Source: JAXGQD01 sp040766665 (GTDB taxonomy: Bacteria; Bacillota; Clostridia; Saccharofermentanales; Fastidiosipilaceae). From it: a stretch of DNA of 64,000 bases. Every line of letters begins with the position of its first letter. The first letter of the stretch is position 1. The notes under the pieces were generated by a model that had not been told where the DNA came from, searched no databases, and saw nothing but the letters and a program-made list of their open reading frames with translations. Shown piece by piece: positions 43,068 to 52,089 of the stretch. Both the position numbers and the translations under genes were made by a program. Location: positions 186,001-250,000 of the forward strand of contig JAXGQD010000002.1 of the NCBI GenBank assembly GCA_040766665.1, written 5' to 3'.

Positions 43068-44262
43068 AGCCGCTTTACGACTGATACGCACCAAAAAATC
43101 AATCGCGATTTTTGCTTTCATGCCTATAGTGATGACGTTGATTTACATGAGTCTGACTCCAAAAAGCAGTGCTTACTTCACGGCGCAGAAAGTCAATTTC
43201 GCCGTTAATAACGAAGATTCTGCCAATCCGCTCTCCTTTGCCTTAATCGAAGTTTTGGACAAGGGCAACGCTCAACAAGCCTATCCGGAAGACATCCATG
43301 ATTTACGCAACAAGCTCTTCTACATGCAAATTGAATACCTGCTGACCATTCCGAAAGGCTATTTTGAGGATTATATGAACTATGTCAATGCCGGTCCTGA
43401 TAGCGGCTTAACTGCACCCAAATTACTGCGCACAGAAAGCGCCGCACAAGAAGCGCAGCAAATGAATCAAACAATCGAGCGTTTCCTCAAGGTGACTGCT
43501 TTGAAGATGCTTGCAGAACCCAAAGCGGATCTGCATGTGATGGCGGAGCAATTGGTACAGGAACTCAATACGTCTACAAAGGTCAACATTATTGAATCCG
43601 AACAGGGCTGGGGCAATGATATGGATTTCATGTTTCGCTTTTCGGCTTACGGTATTCTGGGCAGTGCTATATTTATCGTAGGGTTTATTTACACAGCCTT
43701 TAGAGACAAGAAAGTCCTGCCGCGTCAACTTGCGTCCCCTATCCGCTATAGCAAGCTAAGCTTCGGAATCAGCATGGCACAATTACTTTGTATTCTTGGT
43801 ATTGCCCTGCTCTATGTCGTAACTGCTTTTGCCTATTTTGGTAAACAAATTCTGAATCCTGCGGGACTCTTAGCGCTACTCAACCTCTTTATCTTTGCCT
43901 TTGTAGTCTTTGCACTGGCTGTCCTATTGGCTTCTAATATGCGCTCCGAGTCGAGCATCCAGGTTTTAGGTAATGTGATTCCCTTGTCGCTCTCATTCTT
44001 TGGCGGCGTCTTTATCCCCGTCAGTTTTTTGAGCGGTCCCGTCAGGCAGATATCGAATTTCCTGCCGACATATTGGTACACGAAGACCTTGGATGACTTG
44101 AGTAAAACGACAAGTTTTGATTGGGTCGGAATCAAGCCACTGCTCAATAATATGTTAATACTGGTCGCGTTCGGGCTGACTTTTGCCCTTGTGACCTTGG
44201 GAATCAATCACTATGTCAATCGAGGCAGTGGAGAAAACCTAGCAGTTAATCGTAAATTCTAG
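43054..44262 (+). CDS. ABC-2 type exporter permease, subunit 2
   Basis: A 402-residue membrane protein with the same plan as the preceding gene: N-terminal helix (about 18-33), extracellular domain (about 40-190), then six helices; SFFGGVFIPVSFLSGPVRQI is the conserved ABC-2 segment. AGGAGG lies eight bases before the ATG at 43054 inside the upstream gene. Its stop overlaps the stop of the convergent folT by four bases (CTAG), so there is no room for a conventional terminator between the two. Confidence 0.88.
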   Translation: MQAFKAALRLIRTKKSIAIFAFMPIVMTLIYMSLTPKSSAYFTAQKVNFAVNNEDSANPLSFALIEVLDKGNAQQAYPEDIHDLRNKLFYMQIEYLLTIPKGYFEDYMNYVNAGPDSGLTAPKLLRTESAAQEAQQMNQTIERFLKVTALKMLAEPKADLHVMAEQLVQELNTSTKVNIIESEQGWGNDMDFMFRFSAYGILGSAIFIVGFIYTAFRDKKVLPRQLASPIRYSKLSFGISMAQLLCILGIALLYVVTAFAYFGKQILNPAGLLALLNLFIFAFVVFALAVLLASNMRSESSIQVLGNVIPLSLSFFGGVFIPVSFLSGPVRQISNFLPTYWYTKTLDDLSKTTSFDWVGIKPLLNNMLILVAFGLTFALVTLGINHYVNRGSGENLAVNRKF

Positions 44263-44825
44263 CTTTGCTTGGCCGCTTGGCGTCTGCTTGCAATAGGTAA
44301 GCGTTTGATGACCGGCAAGAGCCCCAGGAGAATAATCAGGTGTACGCCTTGTACCAGTGGCAAAAGCGACATCCGCGTCAGCAAGACGGTCCAGTAAGGA
44401 TTGCCTTGTAACTGTGATAACCACAAAGTTTGCAGTCCGACTGAACAAATCAGCGTAACCGCAACCCAGGATATGGCCAGACTCCTGGTATCCAGTCTGC
44501 CTTTGCAGGCCAAGACAACCACGCCCGGCAAGAGTCCGGTCAAAATAGAAGTCAAAGTAAAACCTGGGTGGAAAGTAGCACCCATCAGATTGATCATGAC
44601 CCCGATCAGGTCAGCGGCCAAACCGGTCATAGCGCCTGCGACGGGTCCCAGAAGCATACCAGCCAGCATGATGGGAATCGAACCCAAGCCGATACGAATG
44701 GACTGCGAGCCCAAGGCCATTACCGAGGCAAATCGCGTTAAAACCACCGACAGCGCTGTCAAAACAGCTGCTGAAGTTAAGGTGCGGATATCTAAGTGGG
44801 GACGTGAAAAACGATTAACAGACAT
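44259..44825 (-). CDS. folT: Folate ECF transporter S component
   Basis: Substrate-binding membrane subunit for folate uptake, working with the shared ECF ATPases and T protein encoded elsewhere. The 188-residue protein has about six helices and the FolT features TSAAVLTALSVVLTRFAS, RIGLGSIPIMLAGMLLGP and HPGFTLTSILTGLLPG. I start it at ATG 44825 with GGAAGGA seven bases upstream; the upstream ATG at 44840 would make that ribosome site coding. The THF riboswitch just upstream confirms the substrate class. Confidence 0.9.
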   Translation of the reverse strand: MSVNRFSRPHLDIRTLTSAAVLTALSVVLTRFASVMALGSQSIRIGLGSIPIMLAGMLLGPVAGAMTGLAADLIGVMINLMGATFHPGFTLTSILTGLLPGVVVLACKGRLDTRSLAISWVAVTLICSVGLQTLWLSQLQGNPYWTVLLTRMSLLPLVQGVHLIILLGLLPVIKRLPIASRRQAAKQS

Positions 44826-44850
44826 AAAAAATCCTTCCATGCATTTGCTT

Positions 44851-44871
44851 CACATAGAAGGCCTCTATGTG
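44851..44871 (-). promoter_or_regulatory. Hairpin between THF aptamer and folT
   Basis: CACATAGAGGCCTTCTATGTG is a near-perfect stem-loop immediately after the aptamer and about 11 bases before the ribosome site. It may be the switching element that controls translation. Confidence 0.5.
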
Positions 44872-44872
44872 A

Positions 44873-44960
44873 CAGCGGGAGGGGTATGCCATCGCAAGGA
44901 ATTTCCTTTTCGTTCGGTGCCCATCCCTAGGCACCAACACTTTACGCGACAGACCCGCTC
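44873..44960 (-). promoter_or_regulatory. Tetrahydrofolate (THF-I) riboswitch
   Basis: The minus strand reads AGCGGG (P1) ... CGCGTAAAGTGTTGGTGCC, loop TAGGGATG, GGCACCGAACGAAAAGG ... GATGGCATACCCCTCCCGCT (closing P1). This follows the THF-I layout: GCGUUAAGUGU, GGGAUG loop, AACGAA and a pyrimidine-rich closing arm. It lies directly upstream of folT. Confidence 0.85.
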
Positions 44961-45036
44961 TGTCAATTACGGTGACTTTATTGTAGCGCGCTTGTGCGCG
45001 TTTGTATATGGTCGGCTGCGACTCTGTCCGGGATCC

Positions 45037-45061
45037 GTCGCAATGCCTGGGCGGCTGCGAC
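45037..45061 (+). repeat. Family-B palindromic repeat (single copy)
   Basis: GTCGCA ... TGCGAC with inner GCC/GGC, followed by TCCG. A partial copy (GTCGGCTGCGACTC) lies just upstream at 45011. Confidence 0.65.
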
Positions 45062-45100
45062 TCCGTCTTCGATTGAGCGGGTTAAGGGTTCTGACTACAG

Positions 45101-45285
45101 TTTTTACGTTTGTACAAAATTTTTGATCGAAAAGCCCTTCAATTCCCATAATTTTAAGGTTTTTACTACGTTTTTGACGATTCTACAAGCTGGTGTTTGC
45201 AGAATCGAAAAATGTGTAACTAAAATCATAAAATGACAATACTAAAAGCCCGATTCAGACTCTGATCTTTGTACAAACGTAAAAA
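45101..45285. mobile_element. MITE-like element with 18-bp terminal inverted repeats
   Basis: TTTTTACGTTTGTACAAA (45101-45118) is perfectly inverted at 45268-45285. The 185-bp unit has no coding capacity, is A/T-rich, and holds an inner hairpin (CGATTCT ... AGAATCG near 45178-45208). No clear target-site duplication is visible. It may be a non-autonomous element or a large structured RNA. Confidence 0.5.
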
Positions 45286-45314
45286 GTGCAGTAGCAGAAG
45301 GGGTAGTATTAGTC

Positions 45315-45474
45315 GTCGCATAGCCTGGTTGGCTGCGACTCCGCTTTGTGATCTGTCGCATAGCCTGGTTGGCTGCGACTCCGCTTTGTGATCCGTCGCA
45401 TAGCCTGGTTGGCTGCGACTCCGCTTTGTGATCCGTCGCCATGCCTGGGTGGCTGCGACTTCGCCCCGCTACCT
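45315..45474 (+). repeat. Tandem array of four 40-bp family-B repeats
   Basis: Four head-to-tail units at 45315, 45355, 45395 and 45435. The first three are identical apart from the last base; the fourth has several changes. Each contains a hairpin GTCGCATAGCC / GGCTGCGAC and ends in TCCGCTTTGTGATC. There are no spacers. Confidence 0.9.
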
Positions 45475-45888
45475 GTCAACAGCCAAAAAAGTGGACAAAA
45501 ATGCCGGGGATGTTGTTGGAAACGCCTCCCAATGGCATTCCGGAGAGTCAAAAGGCTATTTTGTGGCCACTTATTACGGGGATGTGGTGACAGCCTCCAC
45601 ATCATCGAAAAAATTGGTACAGAAACGGCCCTTTCACGAGTGTACAGACCTGAAATTCACATGAATTTCCACATTACCGTTATTTTTGACCAGACAAGTA
45701 GCCATTCAATAAACTCGTTTAACCCCACCCAAAAACATACCGCTACCATTCAACCCAAACGCGCTGCATCATTTTGACTGAATTTTGACTGAATAATGTA
45801 ACATCACTTAATCAGAACTCTACATCTAGTTAACAGAAACTCAACAATGCCACTACATAATGTATTTAATACAGATGAGGAGAATTCT
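45475..45888. other. Gene-free stretch before the PhoH gene
   Basis: About 410 bases without a convincing gene. Two copies of TTTTGACTGAAT lie next to each other at 45773-45795. The PhoH ribosome site is at the end; no clear promoter is seen. Confidence 0.4.
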
Positions 45889-47268
45889 ATGAGAAAAACA
45901 TATGTCCTCGACACCAACGTTCTTTTGCAAGCCCCTCATGCCCTGATGTCCTTTGAAGATAATCACATTGTCATCCCCGTCGTGGTCCTGGAGGAATTGG
46001 ATCGCCACAAAACCGATGAGGGTGAGAGCGGTAGCAATGCCCGCCAAGTTATTCGTTATTTTGAAAAACTGAGAAATACCGGCAAGCTGCTTGAAGGCGT
46101 CGCATTGCCTGAGGGTGGGGTTCTTCGTTTAGAAACCAACTATTGCGAAGTTCCCTTGCCGAGCGGGTTTCGCGAAAACTCCAACGATAACCGGCTGCTC
46201 AAAGTTTGCAAAGGCCTCAGCGAGAAAGGCGAACATGCCATTCTCGTCACTAAGGATATAATTTTGCGCGTAAAAGCCCAAGTGGCGGGGATAACAGCGG
46301 AGGATTTCACCACCGACCAAGTCCCTGCCTGGTCTCAGCAATACACAGGTAGGCGCGATGTCTTCACCGCGCCGGAGTCCCTAAAGGCATTCAATACGTC
46401 TGGGCTCCAAGTCGAAGATGCGTATACCATGGATGTAAGTGGCAAAAAGCTCCCCCTCCTGCCTATCAACAACGAATTCTATATCATTCATAATGAATGC
46501 GCGATACGCGAAACCCAACTGGGCCGCTACAACGGCACAAGAATCGTACCTCTCAACTCCATCAATCTGCAACCCTTTGGAGTCACCCCCCGCTCAGTGG
46601 GCCAGCGCTTTATGCAGGAAGCTTTGATGGCGGATGTCAACGAAGTTCCACTGGTTATCATCAAAGGACCCGCAGGTACTGCCAAGACCTTTTACGCTTT
46701 GGCAGCCGGCTTAGAACAAACCTTTGAGCCAGCTTCCAAGAAGTATCGCAGAATCCTGATCGTGAGGCCAAACAGTCAGTTTGATGATGATATCGGCTTC
46801 TTGCCCGGTAATGAGCAAGAAAAAATCGCACCCTTGATGCGACCGATTATTGATAACCTGGAAATATTGGTTGATCGCAATGACGATTTGCGCTATAAGG
46901 ATGAGTCCGAGCTGAAGTCGAAGATTGATTTGCTCTTTGACCGCGGTGTCATCAGTTGCGAAGCCATGAACTTTATGCGCGGGCGCTCGATTACCCAGTC
47001 CTGGTTGATAATCGACGAAGCACAAAATCTAACCCCCAAGCAGGCAAAAGGCATTATCACCCGTGTAGGCAAGGGCACGAAGCTGATTCTGCTGGGAGAC
47101 CCGCAACAAATTGATCACCCCTTGCTGGATGAAAAAACGAATGGGCTGAGTTTTGCCGGTGAAAAAATGAAAGGCAGTAAGCTCTGCAGTCAGCTGACGC
47201 TCAATGGCGACGAATGCGAACGCTCACCTCTAGCCCAAGAGGCGGGAGCCTTGATGAATGTGAGTTAG
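45889..47268 (+). CDS. PIN-domain / PhoH-family ATPase (YlaK type)
   Basis: A 459-residue cytoplasmic protein. Residues 1-130 form a PIN ribonuclease domain with acidic residues in VLDTNVLL, VVLEELDR and DNRLLKVC, plus VTKD. Residues about 240-450 are a PhoH ATPase with Walker A GPAGTAKT, ILIVRPNS, a Walker B (WLIIDEAQNLTP) and LLGDPQQID. The pair is thought to act as an RNA helicase-nuclease. ATG at 45889 follows GAGGAG. It is a single gene between repeats and a terminator. Confidence 0.93.
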   Translation: MRKTYVLDTNVLLQAPHALMSFEDNHIVIPVVVLEELDRHKTDEGESGSNARQVIRYFEKLRNTGKLLEGVALPEGGVLRLETNYCEVPLPSGFRENSNDNRLLKVCKGLSEKGEHAILVTKDIILRVKAQVAGITAEDFTTDQVPAWSQQYTGRRDVFTAPESLKAFNTSGLQVEDAYTMDVSGKKLPLLPINNEFYIIHNECAIRETQLGRYNGTRIVPLNSINLQPFGVTPRSVGQRFMQEALMADVNEVPLVIIKGPAGTAKTFYALAAGLEQTFEPASKKYRRILIVRPNSQFDDDIGFLPGNEQEKIAPLMRPIIDNLEILVDRNDDLRYKDESELKSKIDLLFDRGVISCEAMNFMRGRSITQSWLIIDEAQNLTPKQAKGIITRVGKGTKLILLGDPQQIDHPLLDEKTNGLSFAGEKMKGSKLCSQLTLNGDECERSPLAQEAGALMNVS

Positions 47269-47309
47269 GCTAGATTAAAGTCCTCGTTGAATTAAAGTAT
47301 CCACACAGC

Positions 47310-47361
47310 AAAAAGAGCTTGTCCGCACAGATCATTCTGTAGCATGGTACAAGCTCTTTTT
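47310..47361. terminator. Bidirectional terminator between phoH and mglC
   Basis: AAAAAGAGCTTGT and ACAAGCTCTTTTT are perfect arms flanking a 26-base loop; the A and T runs allow it to end transcription from both convergent genes. Confidence 0.8.
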
Positions 47362-47379
47362 CTAGTTGGGAGTAGCGCT

Positions 47380-48381
47380 TTATTTCTTGCCGAGGTATTT
47401 ACGCAGGTCGAGGGCAACCGCAACGATGATAACGACACCTTGTACGATAAAGGTGTAGGAAGGGTTGACGCCTAGGAACTGCAAGGAGATTTTCAGAATT
47501 TCAAAAACAAGAACACCAATCAGGATACCGGGAACACGACCAACACCACCGTTTGTGGAAACACCACCGATGGTACAGGCAGCAATCGCTTCCAGTTCAT
47601 AACCGAAACCGGTTTGCACGGAAGCACCACCAGCTCTGGCACCGACTAAGAAGCCAGCCAAGCCATACAAGCAGGCAGCCAGGAAATAAATGCGAATTAA
47701 AGTCGCAGGAACGTTGACACCAGCAACCGAGGCTGCTGTTTCGTTGCCGCCGATTGCATACATGTACTTACCGTGACGCGTTTTATTGTAGAGAAACCAC
47801 ATGAATACGCCTACAGCCAGGGCAATAATCGCCAAGAGCGGGATGGCACCAAATTTTGTTGTGGCGACATCTAAGTAGCTTTGTTTATAGCCACCCATAG
47901 GTTTTGCGTTGGTGACAACAAGCGTGATACCGTAAATGATGGTTTGTACACCCAGTGTTGTAATAAAGGGCGGAACCTTTAAGAATGCAATGACGGAACC
48001 GCTCAGGATACCAAAGATACCGGTCACCAATATGGTAATGACAAGACCACCTATAACTGGGAAATCGGGGAAATTTTCCAGTATACGATCTGAGAAATCC
48101 ACTTTCTGCAGGAGTAATGCCGCCGTACAGGCAGCCATACCAACTGCACGACCGGCTGACAGGTCAGTACCTTTCGTAATCAGACAGCCGGAGACGCCAC
48201 AAGCAATGATGAAACGGGTCGAGGTGTTGATTAAAAGGTTAGTCAGATTGTTTTCCGAAATAAAGTTTTCACGGGTAAAACCGACAAAAATAACCAGAAC
48301 CATAATCATGACGGTGATGGCGTTGTCAGATAAAAAACCTGTGATTTTTTTACCATAGAGGCTTTTTTGTGTTGCTTCCAT
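47380..48381 (-). CDS. mglC: Galactose/methylgalactoside ABC transporter permease
   Basis: A 333-residue CUT2 permease with about eight to ten membrane helices and the loop GGNETAASVAGVNVPATLIR that contacts the ATPase; GYELEAIAACTIGGVSTNGG is the conserved C-terminal segment. It is the last gene of the mglBAC operon, 13 bases after mglA. It is a separate copy from the permease at 26439, with clearly different sequence. Ends at a bidirectional terminator. Confidence 0.93.
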   Translation of the reverse strand: MEATQKSLYGKKITGFLSDNAITVMIMVLVIFVGFTRENFISENNLTNLLINTSTRFIIACGVSGCLITKGTDLSAGRAVGMAACTAALLLQKVDFSDRILENFPDFPVIGGLVITILVTGIFGILSGSVIAFLKVPPFITTLGVQTIIYGITLVVTNAKPMGGYKQSYLDVATTKFGAIPLLAIIALAVGVFMWFLYNKTRHGKYMYAIGGNETAASVAGVNVPATLIRIYFLAACLYGLAGFLVGARAGGASVQTGFGYELEAIAACTIGGVSTNGGVGRVPGILIGVLVFEILKISLQFLGVNPSYTFIVQGVVIIVAVALDLRKYLGKK

Positions 48382-48394
48382 TTCTTTACCTCAC

Positions 48395-49906
48395 TTACTC
48401 AAATTGCGTGGCCAGGGCCATGATGTTTTCCTGGTTCGCTTCTTTACTATCTAAAATGCCCGTCAAGCGGCCATCACACATGACCATGATACGGTCTGAC
48501 ATACCGATTAGTTCGCTCATTTCTGATGAAACCATGATGATGCTTTTGCCTGCTTTAGCTAAATCCGCAATGATGCAGTAAATTTCATACTTGGCACCCA
48601 CGTCAATACCACGAGTCGGCTCGTCCAAAATAAGAGTATCGGGATCGTTCGCCAGCCAGCGGCTGATTAAGACCTTCTGCTGATTACCGCCAGATAAAGA
48701 CTTAATCAAAGTTTTGTTGGAGGGTGTCTTGATGGATAATTTAGCGACATTATCATCAACCAGTTCTTCAATTTTTCCTTGGTTAAGCAGGATGCCTCCC
48801 ATCAAGAATTGATCTAAGGAAGCGATGGCTACATTGTCTGAAATGGAGAGCACACCCATAATACCTGATGCGCGGCGATCTTCAGTTAGTAAAGCCATGC
48901 TACGGCGAATTGCATCGCGGGGTTGATTGATATTAACCTTCTCCCCCTTCAGCACAATCTCACCTTTCGAATGTGCGCGAATACCGAAAAGGCCTTCCAT
49001 CAATTCTGTGCGCTGTGCACCCACCAGTCCACCGACACCAAGGATTTCGCCTTTACGCAAACTAAAATTGACGTTTCTAAAGGAACGCGGATTGATTGAC
49101 GTAAAATCTTTCACTTCAAGAATGACTTCACCAGGGGTGTTGTAGCGATCGGGATAGAGGTTGCTCAGTTCTCGACCAACCATACGGGTAATAATCAAAT
49201 CCGTGGTTAAATCTTTAGAGTCCCAGGTACCGATGTACTGACCATCACGCATGATAGTGACTTCATCAGAGATGCGCAGTATCTCATCCATCTTATGCGA
49301 GATATAAACGATGGAAACACCTTTCGCTTTGAGGTCGGCAATAATGCTGAAAAGGGCTTCAACCTCGTTCATGGTCAGCGATGAGGTCGGTTCGTCAAGG
49401 ATTAGGACCCGACAATTCGCTGATACAGCTTTGGCGATTTCAACAAGTTGCATTTGGGAAACGGATAGGGTGCTGAGTTTAGCCTTTGGTTCAAAATCCA
49501 AACGCACTTCTTTTAACACGGCTTCGGTGTCTTCGAACATTTTCTTATGGTCGACGACAGGAATTACGCCCGCGATTTTTTTGACCGGGTAACGGCCGAC
49601 GAAAACATTTTCGGCCACGTTGCGTTCGGGAATGGGCTGTAGTTCTTGGTGCACCATCGCGATGCCGCGATTTAGGGCATCCATGGGGTCTTTGATGTGG
49701 ACTTTTTCACCTTCGTAGATAATCTCACCTTTATCCATGTTGTAGATTCCAAACATGCATTTCATTAAGGTGGATTTTCCGGCGCCATTTTCGCCCATGA
49801 GCGCATGCACTTTTCCCGGTCTCAGTTGCAGTTGGGCATTATCCAAGGCTTTAACACCGGGGAAGGATTTGTCGACATTATGCATTTCCAAGCGATACTC
49901 GGACAT
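48395..49906 (-). CDS. mglA: Galactose/methylgalactoside ABC transporter ATP-binding protein
   Basis: A 503-residue tandem ATPase. First domain: Walker A GENGAGKST, Walker B (VLILDEPTSSL). Second domain: degenerate P-loop (GLVGAQRTE), signature LSGGNQQK and Walker B LILDEPTRGID. Length and motifs are those of MglA. It lies between mglB and mglC in the standard order. The start at 49906 has AAGGGAG upstream. Confidence 0.95.
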   Translation of the reverse strand: MSEYRLEMHNVDKSFPGVKALDNAQLQLRPGKVHALMGENGAGKSTLMKCMFGIYNMDKGEIIYEGEKVHIKDPMDALNRGIAMVHQELQPIPERNVAENVFVGRYPVKKIAGVIPVVDHKKMFEDTEAVLKEVRLDFEPKAKLSTLSVSQMQLVEIAKAVSANCRVLILDEPTSSLTMNEVEALFSIIADLKAKGVSIVYISHKMDEILRISDEVTIMRDGQYIGTWDSKDLTTDLIITRMVGRELSNLYPDRYNTPGEVILEVKDFTSINPRSFRNVNFSLRKGEILGVGGLVGAQRTELMEGLFGIRAHSKGEIVLKGEKVNINQPRDAIRRSMALLTEDRRASGIMGVLSISDNVAIASLDQFLMGGILLNQGKIEELVDDNVAKLSIKTPSNKTLIKSLSGGNQQKVLISRWLANDPDTLILDEPTRGIDVGAKYEIYCIIADLAKAGKSIIMVSSEMSELIGMSDRIMVMCDGRLTGILDSKEANQENIMALATQFE

Positions 49907-49995
49907 GTGGTACTCCCTTCTGAAAAATCAAAAGGTGCGTGTGCGACTGAGCGCACACGCACCACTTGTTAGTCAGTTATTCATGCAAGAATGCA

Positions 49996-51111
49996 TTACT
50001 GAGCCATGAAATCGGAGACGTTTGCGGGTGTGACTTTGACGTAGTTAGCATAGATGATTTGATCGTCGCCTGTAAAGGTTTTTCCGGCGAGCAGTTCTTC
50101 CATGGTAGCGACAGCCAATTCAGCCTGTGAAATGTGGTCGTTCAGAACGGTACCGGTCATGGTGCCTTCTTTGACTTTGTCAAGAGCATCGGGCAGAGCG
50201 TCAACGCCGACCAGATAGATGTCGGTGCCAACAGTACGGCCGGCAGCTTGTACGGCTTGCAGAGCGCCCAGAGCCATTCCGTCATTGTTAGCGAAGATGA
50301 CTTCGAGGTTATCACCGAACTGAGTCAGAGCGGTAGCCGCAATTTCTTGGCCTTTGATTTGGTCCCAGTCACCGCGTTGCATATCGAGCTGTTCCACTTC
50401 CATGCCACTGTCGGTCAGCGCTTTGACAGAGAATTCGGTACGCAGTTGCGCGTCGATGTTTTCGGGGTCGCCTTGGATCATCAGGTAGGAGACTTTGCCG
50501 TCGCCATTGATGTCACCTTTGTTGGAGGTTTCGAGAATGAGCTCGCCTTGGTAGGTACCGGATTGAGCAGCGTCACAGCCGACATAAGCCAGCTTGTCCC
50601 AGAGGCCCATGTCTTCTTTGGACGGTTCACGGTTGATCAGGACGGTGGGGATGTCAGCACCTTTAACGGTGTTGATGATGGTGGATGCGGCAGAGGTCAT
50701 AACAGGGTTGATGATGAGGGCGTCAACGCCTTGTGAAATGTAGGTGTTGATTTGTTCGTTTTGTTTCGCTTGGTCATTGTTGCCGTCTTGAACGGTTACG
50801 CTATAACCCTTATCTTCGAGCATTTTTTGTAAAGCCTCGCGATAAACGGTCATAAAGTTGTCGTCAAATTTGTAAATGCAGATACCGACTGTTTTTCCGG
50901 CACCGTCTGTTTCAGCAGCAGCGACAGTGGTTTCAGCAGCGGCAGCAGCGGTGGTTTCGGCAGCGGCAGCGGCAGTGGTTTCAGCAGCAGCAGCAGCCGT
51001 GGTTTCGGCAGCGGCAGCAGCGGTGGTAGCGGCTGTGGTTGCAGCACCGCCACAAGCGGCCAGACTTAAAACCATGGCAGCAGATAAGAGAGCTACGATA
51101 ATTTTTTTCAT
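49996..51111 (-). CDS. mglB: Galactose/glucose-binding lipoprotein
   Basis: A 371-residue extracellular receptor. Signal peptide with lipobox LAAC (Cys20), then an Ala/Thr/Glu linker (about 21-65) with repeated AAAAAETT units. The binding domain has VGICIYKFDDNFMTVYREAL and LINREPS, and a DINGDGKV loop matching the calcium site of MglB, which supports galactose/glucose as ligand. AAGGAG precedes the ATG. First gene of mglBAC. A nested hairpin sits in its leader. Confidence 0.93.
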   Translation of the reverse strand: MKKIIVALLSAAMVLSLAACGGAATTAATTAAAAAETTAAAAAETTAAAAAETTAAAAAETTVAAAETDGAGKTVGICIYKFDDNFMTVYREALQKMLEDKGYSVTVQDGNNDQAKQNEQINTYISQGVDALIINPVMTSAASTIINTVKGADIPTVLINREPSKEDMGLWDKLAYVGCDAAQSGTYQGELILETSNKGDINGDGKVSYLMIQGDPENIDAQLRTEFSVKALTDSGMEVEQLDMQRGDWDQIKGQEIAATALTQFGDNLEVIFANNDGMALGALQAVQAAGRTVGTDIYLVGVDALPDALDKVKEGTMTGTVLNDHISQAELAVATMEELLAGKTFTGDDQIIYANYVKVTPANVSDFMAQ

Positions 51112-51143
51112 TTGAATCTCCTTGTGAAATTGTTTTGCTTCAT

Positions 51144-51178
51144 GTCACCCATGTCTTCTTTTGACATTTTTTGGTGAC
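51144..51178 (-). promoter_or_regulatory. Nested stem-loop in the mglB leader
   Basis: On the minus strand GTCACC ... GGTGAC encloses ATGTC ... GACAT, ending about 33 bases before the mglB start codon. No T run follows, so it is not a terminator; it may stabilise the message or bind a regulator. Confidence 0.4.
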
Positions 51179-51297
51179 GGCCAAACTGATAGCCACATTT
51201 TAGATGAGACTTATGCAAATAAAAAGTTGATATTTTACCGTGCTTCTAGAAAATTCTCCTGTTTTTTTCCCAAACAGCGCTGAAAATTTAGTTTAAC

Positions 51298-51990
51298 TTA
51301 GTTTAGGAGTCTATTGAGACCCGTGAGAGACAAAATGTTCAGTTTCTTCTTTCCGGCCACCTTGATTAAACCCATACTTTGTAGTTCAGCTAACTTACGA
51401 TTGACCGTTTCCTTGGTTAGGCTGATTGAATTGGCGATATCCACCTGGCTGATTTCGAGCTCATGGCTTTCGCTATGTTCGACATAATAAACGAGATACA
51501 TCACCACTTTGCGTAAGGTGTCTTTCGTGCAGATGATCTCCATCATGTAGCGGTTTTGTAAAAGTTTTTGATTCAAGTACTCGGCTAGCTTCAGACCGAT
51601 AAAAGGGCGTTCCAGCGTTAGACCACGGATTTCGTCTTTGGGAATCATGCAAACACCACAGGCGTCCATGACGATACCGGTTTCTGAGAAATCGCGGTCG
51701 ATGAAAATTTCGTCACCACCATAAAGATCGCCTTTGGACAACATATCAAACGGTGATTTCTTCACCGTCAACACCATAAGCGGACGAGGCGGATTTTGCC
51801 ATAACGAATCAAATAAGGTTCTTCGAACGCTCCCCTTCATTAAACAAAACATCGCCCTTTATATTCGTAGTGACGACCAAGCGCACCATGGCACGGGCAT
51901 CGTCGCGACTGATTTTGGCAAAAGCCGGTATGCGATAAATACAAAGATTATGGTCTTCACAGGCTAAACACGTAGCGCTCCTCTAGGCAT
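51298..51990 (-). pseudogene. Crp/Fnr-family regulator (HcpR-like), broken by several frame changes
   Basis: The C-terminal 150 residues are intact from about 51755 downward: the end of the effector domain (MLSKGDLYGGDEIF), dimer helix and a winged HTH (ISQVDIANSISLTKETVNRK then LAELQSMGLIKV). The N-terminus is only found by changing frame. From an ATG at 51990 (GAGGGGG upstream) it reads MPRGALR, then CLACEDHNLCIYRIPAFAKI ... GDVLFNEGERSKN, then YLIRYGKIRLVR, then AYGVDGEEITV, then DMLSKGD. That needs about four single-base corrections within 240 bases. Three N-terminal cysteines (CxxC...C) suggest a metal or Fe-S site. The gene lies right after hcp on the same strand. Either it is decaying or the region is poorly sequenced. 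Confidence 0.75.
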
Positions 51991-52089
51991 TGATCCCCCT
52001 CATCGATGCTTAAAAGAAGAGCTCCCTTGAAGACAAAATCCGCTGATACGGTATGCTTCGCAGGAGCTCTGCTTGATTACTTTCGCGAA

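Noticed and set aside
45315..45474. CRISPR array
   Set aside because: The units are directly adjacent with no variable spacers, and no cas gene is in the window.
45242..45777. Several overlapping frames of 60-130 codons with repeated RSRSQPGYA-like segments
   Set aside because: They are translations of the 40-bp tandem repeat and appear in multiple frames on both strands; no ribosome sites.
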